Assembly (NCBI GenBank): GCA_001899205.1
Contig: MKVL01000032.1
Location: forward strand, 1 to 54,877
Source: Mesorhizobium sp. 65-26
Lineage (GTDB): Bacteria; Pseudomonadota; Alphaproteobacteria; Rhizobiales; Rhizobiaceae
Reading direction: 5' to 3'
Length of the DNA stretch: 54,877 nucleotides
Below, in pieces: positions 36,757 to 44,644 of this stretch (position 1 is its first letter; each line of letters starts with the position of its first letter). The notes below the pieces were generated by a model. That model made no database searches. It was not told the origin of the DNA and was given only the letters and a program-made list of their open reading frames with translations. The position numbers and the translations under genes are program-made.

Positions 36757-37577
36757 AGACGGGACGACGCTTCCTGCCGCGCAACTGGCTGTCGGTCTAC
36801 GCCTTTCTCTACATCGTCTTCCTCTACCTGCCCGTAATCTTCCTGCCGATCTTCTCGGTCAACACGGCCGCGACGCCCAAATTCCCGCTCTCGGGCTTCA
36901 CCCTGAAATGGTACGAGGATCTGCCCAACACGCCGGCGCTGATCGACGCGACCTGGAACAGCCTGCTGGTCGCCGTCTCCGCCTCGATCCTTGCCACGGT
37001 GCTCGGCATCCTCGCCGCGCGCTCCATCACCCGCTACCGCTACCCCGGCCGCCGCGCCGTCAACGGCCTGATCATGGCACCGCTGGTGCTGCCCGAGGTC
37101 ATCGTCGCCATCTCGATGCTGCTGGTGATGCTGCAGCTTGGGCTGAGCCTCTCGCTGTTCACCGTCGTGCTCGGCCATGTCCTCGTTTGCATCCCCTATT
37201 CGATGACCGTGCTGACCTCGGGCTTCGAGGGCTTCGACCGCAGCCTCGAGGAAGCCTCCGCCGACCTCGGCGAGAGTGCCTTCGGCACCTTCCGCCGCGT
37301 GACGCTGCCGATGGTGGCGCCGGCCATCATCTCCAGCCTGCTCGTCTGCTTCACCATCTCGCTCGACGAGTTCATCATCGCCTTCTTCCTGACCGGCACC
37401 GAGGCGACGCTGCCGATCTACATCTGGGGCCAGTTGCGCTTCGCGGCCAAGCTGCCCGGCGTGCTGGCGCTGGGCACGCTCCTGCTGGTCGCCTCATTCC
37501 TGCTGATGACCGTTGCCGAAGTCCTGCGCCGCCGCGCGGCCAGGCGCACCCAGAACGAGGGAGGGCTCTATGCCTGA
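36753..37577 (+). CDS. ABC transporter permease, PotC-like
   Basis: 274 residues, with the start overlapping the previous stop as ATGA. It has six predicted membrane helices and the EAA loop LEEASADLGESAFGTFRRVTLPMVAPAI. The sequence belongs to the PotC branch, which pairs with PotB in polyamine, betaine-like and related importers. It overlaps the ATPase start by 8 bp, so the three genes are translationally coupled. Confidence 0.92.
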   Translation: MKTGRRFLPRNWLSVYAFLYIVFLYLPVIFLPIFSVNTAATPKFPLSGFTLKWYEDLPNTPALIDATWNSLLVAVSASILATVLGILAARSITRYRYPGRRAVNGLIMAPLVLPEVIVAISMLLVMLQLGLSLSLFTVVLGHVLVCIPYSMTVLTSGFEGFDRSLEEASADLGESAFGTFRRVTLPMVAPAIISSLLVCFTISLDEFIIAFFLTGTEATLPIYIWGQLRFAAKLPGVLALGTLLLVASFLLMTVAEVLRRRAARRTQNEGGLYA

Positions 37578-38688
37578 GCGGCCCCATTCCGATCGCACGG
37601 TGGCCGACCGCGCGATGATCGAGATCCGCGACGTCACCCGCAGCTACGGGGCCTTCAAGGCGCTGGACGATGCCTCGCTGAGCATCCGCGAGGGCGAGTT
37701 CTTTTCCCTCCTCGGCCCCTCCGGTTGCGGCAAGACCACGCTGCTCAGGATGATCGCCGGCTTCGACAATCCGACCAGCGGATCGATCGCCGTCGATGGT
37801 CAGCCGATGGAAGGCATCCCCGCCAACCGCCGGCCGACCAACATGGTCTTTCAGAGCTACGCCATCTTCCCGCATCTCAATGTCGAGCAGAACGTCGCCT
37901 ACGGCCTGAAGCGGCTGAAGCTTGAGCGTGGCGAGGAACGGCGCCGGGTCGAGGAGGCGCTTGTTCAGGTGTCGCTCACCGGTCTTGGCAAGCGCCTTGC
38001 CAACGAGCTCTCCGGCGGCCAGCGCCAGCGCGTGGCGCTGGCCCGCGCGCTCGTCATGCGCCCGAAAGTGCTTCTGCTCGACGAGCCGCTGTCGGCGCTC
38101 GACAAGAAGCTGCGCGAGCAGATGCAGGTCGAACTGCGCCGCCTGCAACAGGCGGTCGGCATCACCTTCGTGCTGGTCACACACGACCAGTATGAGGCGC
38201 TGGCCATGTCGGACCGCATCGCGGTGATGTTCGGCGGCCGCATCGCGCAGGTCGCCTCGCCCAAGGAAATCTACCAGCGCCCGGTCAACCGCCAGGTCGC
38301 CGACTTCCTCGGCGGCATGAATTTCGTCAAGGCCGAGATCGTCGAGGAGAACGGCGCCTCGCTGGTGGTCGACACGCTGGGCTTCGGCCGGGTGAAGACG
38401 GACAAGCCGAAGGCCTTCGTGCGCAATGGCGGCGCGGCCACGCTCGGCATCCGACCGGAGCGGCTGCGCGTCCTGTGGGATAATGCGTCGGCCAAGTTCG
38501 AGGTCGCCGGCAAGGTGGTGGAGCGCCACTATTTCGGCGAGATCACCCACCTGATCGTCGAGATACCGGGGCTCGAAAAGCCGCTATCCGTCACCGAAAC
38601 CAATGATTTCGGCGCCGACGATATCCCGGTCGGCGCACCGATCCGCCTGGCCTACGATCCGGACGCGCTGGTGGCGATGGCCGACTGA
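37570..38688 (+). CDS. ABC transporter ATPase, PotA-like
   Basis: 372 residues from the ATG at 37570. Walker A is GPSGCGKTT (49-57), the Q loop is in NMVFQSYAIFPHLNV, the signature is LSGGQRQRVALARAL and Walker B is VLLLDEPLSALD, followed by an H loop in LVTHDQYEALAMSD. A C-terminal TOBE domain (about 285-370, GIRPERLRV onward) marks the PotA/MalK class. Its 3' end overlaps the convergent flavoprotein gene by 37 bp. Confidence 0.93.
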   Translation: MPERPHSDRTVADRAMIEIRDVTRSYGAFKALDDASLSIREGEFFSLLGPSGCGKTTLLRMIAGFDNPTSGSIAVDGQPMEGIPANRRPTNMVFQSYAIFPHLNVEQNVAYGLKRLKLERGEERRRVEEALVQVSLTGLGKRLANELSGGQRQRVALARALVMRPKVLLLDEPLSALDKKLREQMQVELRRLQQAVGITFVLVTHDQYEALAMSDRIAVMFGGRIAQVASPKEIYQRPVNRQVADFLGGMNFVKAEIVEENGASLVVDTLGFGRVKTDKPKAFVRNGGAATLGIRPERLRVLWDNASAKFEVAGKVVERHYFGEITHLIVEIPGLEKPLSVTETNDFGADDIPVGAPIRLAYDPDALVAMAD

Positions 38689-39992
38689 ATCGCGGTCGCG
38701 GCGATCCGCCCTGCGACGATCGCGCCTTCGACATAGCCGGGGAAAGAGGGCGACACTTCCGACGCGGCGAAATGGACAGGTGGCGCGCCGGCACGAATGA
38801 TGTTCTCCGCATCCCGCGCAGTGGCATCGACGATGAGATCGCAATAGGCGCCGCCGCTCCAGCGGTCCTGTGTCCAGTCCCTCTGATTGAAATCGACGAT
38901 CTCCAAAGCGTCCGGCCCGAGCGTTTCCGCCAGCCTTGCCATGACCTCGGCACGCAACGCCGACGGGCCGAGTCCGCGCCAGCGCAGCGCAAGCGGCCCG
39001 CCGACGAAGACGACGAGCGCCGCATGGCCCCCGTCCTTGCTGGCGTCGCAGGCGAACAGGCCCGGCAGGTCGCGCCACATCACCATGCCGCTCAGCCCCT
39101 TGTCACGCCAGAACGGCCTGGCGTAGCGCACCAGGATCTTGATCACCGCGCCGCTTTCCCAGACGCCCAATGCTCGTGCCAGGGGGGATGGCAAGGCCGG
39201 CGCGAAGTCGAGTTTCGCGGCCATGGCCGGAGGCAGCGCGACGAGCACGGCGCGCGCCTCCACGACGCCGCCGGCCGAGGCCGCGCGCACGCCCGCCGGA
39301 CCATGCTCGATGCGCGTGACCGGCGTGTTCAGCCGCAAACGATCGCCGAGATCGCCGGCAAGATCGTCGGCGAGCGACTGCATGGTCTCGCGCAGGAAAT
39401 ATTGCAGCTCGGGCACCTCGTTGGTGATGCGCCGATCATTGTCGATCAGATGCCAGAGCGGGACCTTGTCCAGCGCCAGGCACCACAGGCCTTCGATCAT
39501 AGAGCGGAAGGCGGCCTTGGCATCGGATGTGTCGGCCTGACGGTCGAGCCAGGCGGCGACGCTAAACCCGGCAATCGCTGGATCATCCGGATCGATCCCG
39601 TTCATGCGTTCGCGGATCGCCATCGAGGCATGATAGGTCCGATCCGCCCGGATAGCCGGCATCGACGGATGGGTGGTGAAATCGCCCTCGACATAGGTCT
39701 CGACGAATGTCTTGCCGCGCGCCTTCGCCAACGCCATCACCTGCGGCATGTCCTCGCACAGGAACTGGCCGCCGCTGTCGATCCATTCGCCGAGCCCGTT
39801 GCGCATGGCTTCCACGCGGCCGCCGACGCGCTCGCGCGCTTCAAGCAGCATGAAATCGATACCGGCGCGCTTCAGTTCAATCGCGGCGGACAGGCCGGTG
39901 AACCCGGCGCCCACGATGATGACATCGGTCCTTTCGACCCCGTCACCCGATGACCCTGCGCTGGTCTTCAATGGCCCTGCTTTGCTCTTCAA
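38652..39992 (-). CDS. Flavin monoamine oxidase-like FAD enzyme
   Basis: 446 residues. The N-terminal dinucleotide fold is TDVIIVGAGFTGLSAAIELK, followed by EARERVGGRVEAM, the arrangement of the amine-oxidase family (monoamine oxidase, polyamine oxidase). The C-terminal FAD segment is PSFPGYVEGAIVAGRIAA. It should oxidise a primary or secondary amine to an aldehyde or imine with release of hydrogen peroxide. Its start overlaps the stop of the preceding binding-protein gene by 4 bp and it is the last gene of the minus-strand operon from operator site C. Confidence 0.87.
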   Translation of the reverse strand: MKSKAGPLKTSAGSSGDGVERTDVIIVGAGFTGLSAAIELKRAGIDFMLLEARERVGGRVEAMRNGLGEWIDSGGQFLCEDMPQVMALAKARGKTFVETYVEGDFTTHPSMPAIRADRTYHASMAIRERMNGIDPDDPAIAGFSVAAWLDRQADTSDAKAAFRSMIEGLWCLALDKVPLWHLIDNDRRITNEVPELQYFLRETMQSLADDLAGDLGDRLRLNTPVTRIEHGPAGVRAASAGGVVEARAVLVALPPAMAAKLDFAPALPSPLARALGVWESGAVIKILVRYARPFWRDKGLSGMVMWRDLPGLFACDASKDGGHAALVVFVGGPLALRWRGLGPSALRAEVMARLAETLGPDALEIVDFNQRDWTQDRWSGGAYCDLIVDATARDAENIIRAGAPPVHFAASEVSPSFPGYVEGAIVAGRIAATAIQSAIATSASGS

Positions 39993-41065
39993 TAGCCAGC
40001 CTTGATCTTCTCGAACTCGGTGACCATGCGGCGCTTCAGCTCCGGCGGCACCGGCTGCTGGAACAAGGTCTTGTCGAGGAACTTGTCGAGGCCGTCAAAG
40101 CCGCGCTCGACCAGCAGCTTGTGGTCCATCGCCGCCATGCCGGCGGCGTTGCCATGGCCATAGCCGAAGGTCTTGACCATGTGTTCGGAAACGCCGGGCG
40201 CATTGACCGCGTTGAGGAAATCATAGGCCTGGTCGAGCTTGCCCGGCGCGTCCTTCATCAGCACATAGCCGCACACCCAGGTCGAGATGCCTTCCTGGGT
40301 GTCACGGTTCATCTCGATCGGCACGCCCTGGCCCTTGAGCGTCACATAGGTCTCGTTCCAGCCCCAGACCAGGTCGACCTCGTTGCCGGAAACGGCCTGG
40401 TTGAGATCGGTGTCGTCGGTCCAGTAGAAACGCACGTTCTTGTGCACGTCGCGCAGGAAGGCGGAGGCTTCCTTGAACTGCGCGTCCGTCATCCCCGTCC
40501 AGTCCTTCAGGCCGATGACCAGGCTCGCCAGCGCATAGGCATCGTCGACATTGTCGCCGATGGTGACGCGGCCCTTGAACTTCGGATCGGCGAAGACGCG
40601 CAGCGACTGCGCCTCGTCTCTGGTGACGTTGTCGGTGCGGTAGAGAAGCGAGGTGTTGCCCCAGTCGAACGGCATGAACCACGCCTTGCCGTCCGCCGTG
40701 GTGGCGAGATCCTTCATCGCCATGATGCCGGGGTTGAGGTCCTTCCAGCCGGCGATCCTCGACGTGTCGAGCGGCTGCAGCAGGCCTGCCTCGCGCCACT
40801 TCACCACGCTCTGCGAGCAGGGATGCGCGATGTCGGCCTTGAAGCCGGCGCGCATCTTCTCGAAGGCCTCGTCCTCGTCGCCGAAGAAGGAGAAGCTCGG
40901 ATCGGCGCCGTATTTGGCGGTATAGGCCGGATGCAGCATCGGATCCTCATAGCCCGACCAGTCGAACACGACGAGATCGCCACCGGCCTCGGCAAGCGTG
41001 TAGACCGTGCCCGCGCCCAGCATGACGGTGGCGGCCAGGACAAGGCGAGAAAGCATGGATTTCAT
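39989..41065 (-). CDS. Polyamine-type ABC substrate-binding protein, paralogue 1
   Basis: 358 residues with a signal peptide (MKSMLSRLVLAATVMLGAGT). The mature start GGDLVVFDWSGYEDPMLHPAYTAKYG and AGWKDLNPGIMAMKDLATTADGK are of the PotD/SBP_bac_8 type. By eye about two thirds of positions match the paralogue at 41804; the ones that differ cluster in likely ligand-contact segments (FDWGNTSLLYRTDN against WDWGDTQLTFNSEK). It probably feeds the permeases at 35839-37577 with a somewhat different solute. It is translationally coupled to the amine oxidase. Confidence 0.9.
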   Translation of the reverse strand: MKSMLSRLVLAATVMLGAGTVYTLAEAGGDLVVFDWSGYEDPMLHPAYTAKYGADPSFSFFGDEDEAFEKMRAGFKADIAHPCSQSVVKWREAGLLQPLDTSRIAGWKDLNPGIMAMKDLATTADGKAWFMPFDWGNTSLLYRTDNVTRDEAQSLRVFADPKFKGRVTIGDNVDDAYALASLVIGLKDWTGMTDAQFKEASAFLRDVHKNVRFYWTDDTDLNQAVSGNEVDLVWGWNETYVTLKGQGVPIEMNRDTQEGISTWVCGYVLMKDAPGKLDQAYDFLNAVNAPGVSEHMVKTFGYGHGNAAGMAAMDHKLLVERGFDGLDKFLDKTLFQQPVPPELKRRMVTEFEKIKAGY

Positions 41066-41155
41066 GGCGCGATGACTCCCCCGGTCGCGAACATCGGGGC
41101 AAAGTTAGGAGAATTCCCGGGCTTTGGCGAGCCCGCCGGGCTCGCGCGATCGCGC

Positions 41156-41734
41156 CTAGATCAACCCACGTCGACCGTTCAGGCGACGGTAGGCCGCGAG
41201 ACGGTTGGGGTTGGCATTTCTGTAGCGCTCGAGCTCGGTCACCAGCAGCCGCTCGCGTCCGAGAATCTCATCGGCAAGGCGCACCACATGGATGTTCGGC
41301 CATGGCTTGTTGGTGATGCGCAGCAGGTCCGCGAAGGCCGCGGCCTCGCCCTTGTCGCCGTGCGCGATGGCGAGCGCGACGAGGGCGACCGCCGTGCTGC
41401 GGCTGGCGCCCATGTGGCAGTGCACCAACAGCCGCGCGGCCTCGCCCGATCTCAGCCGGTCGTGCCAGTCCCGGAGGAATTCGACGATCTCCGCCATCAG
41501 GGCCGGCGTCAGCGGAAACTCCGCCGGCGCGTCACCGTCGTTGAAGCGACGCTGCAATGTCCTCGTCCCGGCGAAGCTCGGAACCTTGGCCGGGTCTATG
41601 GCGGGATCGAGCAAGGAGACGACATGGGTCGGGCGATAGTCGATCACATCCGCATGGATGCGGCCGGCAAAGAGCGCCGAGACGCGCAGGGCCTGCGCCG
41701 GGTTCCATTGCGACATCGCCGCACCCTCATCCAT
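41156..41734 (-). CDS. Tyrosine/dual-specificity phosphatase-like protein
   Basis: 192 residues. The cysteine-phosphatase signature is VHCHMGASRSTA with nucleophile C106 and R112, and a possible general acid in RFNDGDAPAEF upstream. The start at 41734 has GGAGGAAGG upstream; a second ATG at 41716 is possible. It is inserted between two paralogous transporter binding-protein genes, an unusual partner. It could dephosphorylate a protein or a small phosphate ester; the target is unknown. Confidence 0.85.
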   Translation of the reverse strand: MDEGAAMSQWNPAQALRVSALFAGRIHADVIDYRPTHVVSLLDPAIDPAKVPSFAGTRTLQRRFNDGDAPAEFPLTPALMAEIVEFLRDWHDRLRSGEAARLLVHCHMGASRSTAVALVALAIAHGDKGEAAAFADLLRITNKPWPNIHVVRLADEILGRERLLVTELERYRNANPNRLAAYRRLNGRRGLI

Positions 41735-41803
41735 CCGGCCTTCCTCCCACGGGCAAAGCCGAGCGATGGACGCCCGGATTTGTCGTCAACAACAGCTGTG
41801 GCC

Positions 41804-42886
41804 TCAATAGCCGGCTTTGATCTTCTCGAACTCGGCGATCATCTTGAGCTTCAGCGCCGACGGCACGGGTGACTGGAACAGCGTCTTGTCGACGAATTTT
41901 CCGACATCGTCATAGCCCTTCTGCTTCAGCACCGCCGGGTCGACGCCGGCCATGCCCTTGGCGTTGGCCTGGCCATAGCCCCAGTCCTTCACCAGCACCT
42001 TGGCGACTTCAGGATCGTTGACCGCGTTGAGATAGTCATATGCCTTGTCGACATTGCCGGGCGCGTCCTTGAACAGCACGTAGCCGCACACCCAGGTCGA
42101 GATGCCTTCGTTCGTATCCTTCTTCGACTTGATCGGCACGCCGGCCGCCACCGACTGCACGGCGGCATCGTTCCAGGCCCAGGCGAGATCGACCTCGCCG
42201 CCGGAGAGCAACTGCACGATGTCGGTGGTGTCGGTCCAGTAGGAGCGCACGTTCTTGTGCACCTGGCGCAGGAAGTCGGACGCCTGCTTGAACTGGTCGT
42301 CCGTCATCTTGGTCCAGTCCTTGAGGCCGATGGCCAGGCTGGCGAGCGCGTAGGCGTCGTCGACATTGTCGCCGATCGAGACGCGCCCCTTGAATTTCGG
42401 ATCGGCGAAGGCCTTCAGCGACTGAACGTCTTTCTCGTCGACCTTCTCGGAATTGAAGGTGAGCTGCGTATCGCCCCAGTCCCATGGCATGAACCACACC
42501 TTGCCGTCGGGCGTGGTGGCCAGGTCCTTCATCGCCATGATGCCAGGATTAAGATCCTTCCAGCCGGTGATCTTCGATGGATCGAGCGGCTGGAGCAGAC
42601 CGGCCTCGCGCCACTTCACCACGCTCTGCGAGCAGGGGTGGCCGAGATCGGCCTTGAAGCCGGAGCGCACCTTCTCGAACGCCTCGTCCTCGTCGCCGAA
42701 GAAGGCAAAGGTCGGGGAATCGCCATTCTTCTCGACATATTTGGGATGGAAGTTGGGGGCCTCGTAGCCCGACCAGTCGAACACGACGAGATCCTTGTCG
42801 GCGGCGATCGCCAGCGCCGCCGCCGAAGCCGCGAGGGTTCCGGCCAGCGCCAGCGTCAATGTCAGGCGTCGGGTCATCTTCTTCAT
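41804..42886 (-). CDS. Polyamine-type ABC substrate-binding protein, paralogue 2
   Basis: 360 residues with a signal peptide (TRRLTLTLALAGTLAASAAALA). It is the close paralogue of the protein at 39989, sharing for example ADPKFKGR, GDNVDDAYALASL, EGISTWVCGYVL and the C-terminal EFEKIKAGY. AGAGGATGG precedes the ATG. It should bind the transported amine in the periplasm. Two such proteins for one PotABC transporter imply broadened substrate range. Confidence 0.92.
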   Translation of the reverse strand: MKKMTRRLTLTLALAGTLAASAAALAIAADKDLVVFDWSGYEAPNFHPKYVEKNGDSPTFAFFGDEDEAFEKVRSGFKADLGHPCSQSVVKWREAGLLQPLDPSKITGWKDLNPGIMAMKDLATTPDGKVWFMPWDWGDTQLTFNSEKVDEKDVQSLKAFADPKFKGRVSIGDNVDDAYALASLAIGLKDWTKMTDDQFKQASDFLRQVHKNVRSYWTDTTDIVQLLSGGEVDLAWAWNDAAVQSVAAGVPIKSKKDTNEGISTWVCGYVLFKDAPGNVDKAYDYLNAVNDPEVAKVLVKDWGYGQANAKGMAGVDPAVLKQKGYDDVGKFVDKTLFQSPVPSALKLKMIAEFEKIKAGY

Positions 42887-42927
42887 CGGTGTTCCATCCT
42901 CTTTTGTTTCGTTGGTTTAGGTCCGCG

Positions 42928-43644
42928 TCATGCCTCGCGCGGTTTGCCCGCCGGTGTCAGCGGGTAATGCTTGGGGAAGGCCGACGCCAGGAACTCGTTG
43001 GCCGCCTGCAGCGCCGTCTCGCGCGTGGTGTCTTCCGTTCCCATCATCAGGCGCAGCCACAGGCCTTCGAGCATCGCGCTCAGCGCCAGCGCCAGGCCTT
43101 GCGGATCGAAGCCGTAGCCGCCATCGGCCTTCAGCGCCTGGCAAAGCGCGACGAAATGGTTCTGGTAGGCCGCGTCGCGCGATCCGCTCAACGCCTGATA
43201 GGTCGGCCGCGACTTGGCCTCGCCCCAGAAGGCGCACCATGCCGCCAGCTTGCGCTTGTTACAGATCGAGCGGTCGAAGTCGGCCGCCACCAGCGCCTGC
43301 AACTGCCGGGCGGGATCGTCGCCAGCCTTCTGCAGCGCGCCGCGCCAATGCGCGGAGTACTCGTCGTACATATGCTGGAGGGTGGCGACGAGGAGCTTTT
43401 CCTTGCTCTCGAAATGGAAGTTGACGATGCCGCGCGACAGGCCGGCACCGTCGGCCACGTCGGCCATCGTCGTTTCGGAGTAACCGCGCTTGGCGAGGGA
43501 ATCGATCGTCGCCTCGATGAGCTGAAGCTGCCGGACCTCCTTCGAGGCCTTGCGTCCGCGCTTTTCGGCGTCCCCCTTCTGCGCCGGTTCGGGGAAGCTC
43601 TCCCCGGCCTGTGCTGTCTTCATGAGCGTGACTGTCTCCGCCAT
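42928..43644 (-). CDS. BetI-type TetR-family regulator
   Basis: 238 residues. After a charged leader of about 35 residues the protein has RQLQLIEATIDSLAKRGYSETTMADVADGAGLSRGIVNFHFESKEKLLVATLQHM, a TetR HTH of the BetI subfamily (choline/betaine-responsive repressors), and a C-terminal domain with DFDRSICNKRKLAAWCAFWGEAKSRPTYQ, conserved among BetI relatives. It starts 6 bp after the methyltransferase stop and lies in the operon below operator site C, so it probably autoregulates. The likely effector is a quaternary amine or its aldehyde. Confidence 0.88.
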   Translation of the reverse strand: MAETVTLMKTAQAGESFPEPAQKGDAEKRGRKASKEVRQLQLIEATIDSLAKRGYSETTMADVADGAGLSRGIVNFHFESKEKLLVATLQHMYDEYSAHWRGALQKAGDDPARQLQALVAADFDRSICNKRKLAAWCAFWGEAKSRPTYQALSGSRDAAYQNHFVALCQALKADGGYGFDPQGLALALSAMLEGLWLRLMMGTEDTTRETALQAANEFLASAFPKHYPLTPAGKPREA

Positions 43645-43650
43645 CGCCGG

Positions 43651-44523
43651 CTACCCCACCGGCTTCCAACCGCGCAGATGAGTGGGACGGTGCTCGCCAC
43701 TGTCAAGCACCTTCTGCATGGCCTCCCAGGTCCTGATGTTCTTGTCGACATAGGCCGCGCCGACCACGGCGGCGACAGCGCCGTAGAGCGGTCCCTTGAG
43801 GCGCGCGAGTTCCTCGCGCGCGACCTCGCGGTACCACGGGTTACGGTCGCGCGCGCCGACATCGCGAAAGCCGGCACCGCGCATCGCATCGACGTAGCGC
43901 GCCGGCGAGGCCATGGCGAAGGAAAGGCCCTCGGCCGCGACATAGGCCTTCATCTGCGGCGACGGCTCGCCATCATGCGCGATCATCCAGTTCGACGCCG
44001 CGAAGACTCCGCCCGGCTTCAGCACGCGGAAGATCTCGGCGAACAGCGCGTCCTTGTCGGGCACGTGCAGCAGCGCGTCCTTGGAGAAGACGACGTCGAA
44101 GGAAGCGTCGGTAAAAGGCAGCCGCCCCGGCGGTGCCTGGACGAAGCTGGCGCGCTCGGCGAGCCCTTGCGCCTCGGCCCGGCGCCTGGCCGCTTCCACG
44201 ACCGGCCGCTCGACATCGAAGCCGATGGCACTGGCGGCGCCATGGCTGGCGACCAGATGCAGCGTTATCCCTCCCGAGCCGCAGCCTATGTCGAGGATGG
44301 TCTTGCCCTGGAGCGGCAGGCCCTCGACCACGCGATCCACTTCGTCGGGACCGCCGGGCGAGAGATAACCCTCGCCCCACAGCGCTTCGAGGAAGCGGAT
44401 GGCTGTGTCGTCATACTCCGGTTCGGCATGCGCGATCTCGATCATCGCATCTCGCTCTTCGGCGCCGGCTATCCATTCGGAAAGGCTGCCAAAGCCTAGC
44501 GCATGCGCGCGAAAACGCAACAT
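43651..44523 (-). CDS. Class I SAM-dependent methyltransferase
   Basis: 290 residues from the ATG at 44523 ([20 protein letters not shown]); another ATG at 44541 would lie inside the operator. The SAM motif is [16 protein letters not shown], with the acidic motif II residue in AIGFDVERP and post-motif [25 protein letters not shown]. The fold resembles small-molecule N- or C-methyltransferases. It heads the minus-strand operon at operator site C, so it methylates or demethylates an intermediate of the pathway, or detoxifies one. The substrate is unknown. Confidence 0.87.
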   Translation of the reverse strand: MLRFRAHALGFGSLSEWIAGAEERDAMIEIAHAEPEYDDTAIRFLEALWGEGYLSPGGPDEVDRVVEGLPLQGKTILDIGCGSGGITLHLVASHGAASAIGFDVERPVVEAARRRAEAQGLAERASFVQAPPGRLPFTDASFDVVFSKDALLHVPDKDALFAEIFRVLKPGGVFAASNWMIAHDGEPSPQMKAYVAAEGLSFAMASPARYVDAMRGAGFRDVGARDRNPWYREVAREELARLKGPLYGAVAAVVGAAYVDKNIRTWEAMQKVLDSGEHRPTHLRGWKPVG

Positions 44524-44529
44524 AGTTTG

Positions 44530-44545
44530 TTGAACATTCATTCAA
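44530..44545. promoter_or_regulatory. BetI-type operator, site C, in a divergent promoter region
   Basis: TTGAACATTCATTCAA is a palindrome with the same TTGAAY-n4-RTTCAA form as sites A and B. It lies between the methyltransferase-led minus-strand operon and the flavoprotein-led plus-strand operon, 7 bases from the methyltransferase start at 44523. It would control both directions. Confidence 0.7.
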
Positions 44546-44644
44546 AATCTCTGGACAGACCGACGGCCCTCATGCCAGATTTCCCGCGATCGGAAGCCGA
44601 CCGCGCATAGGAAGAGGGTGGACCCGCATGAAGGCCGGACCGAA

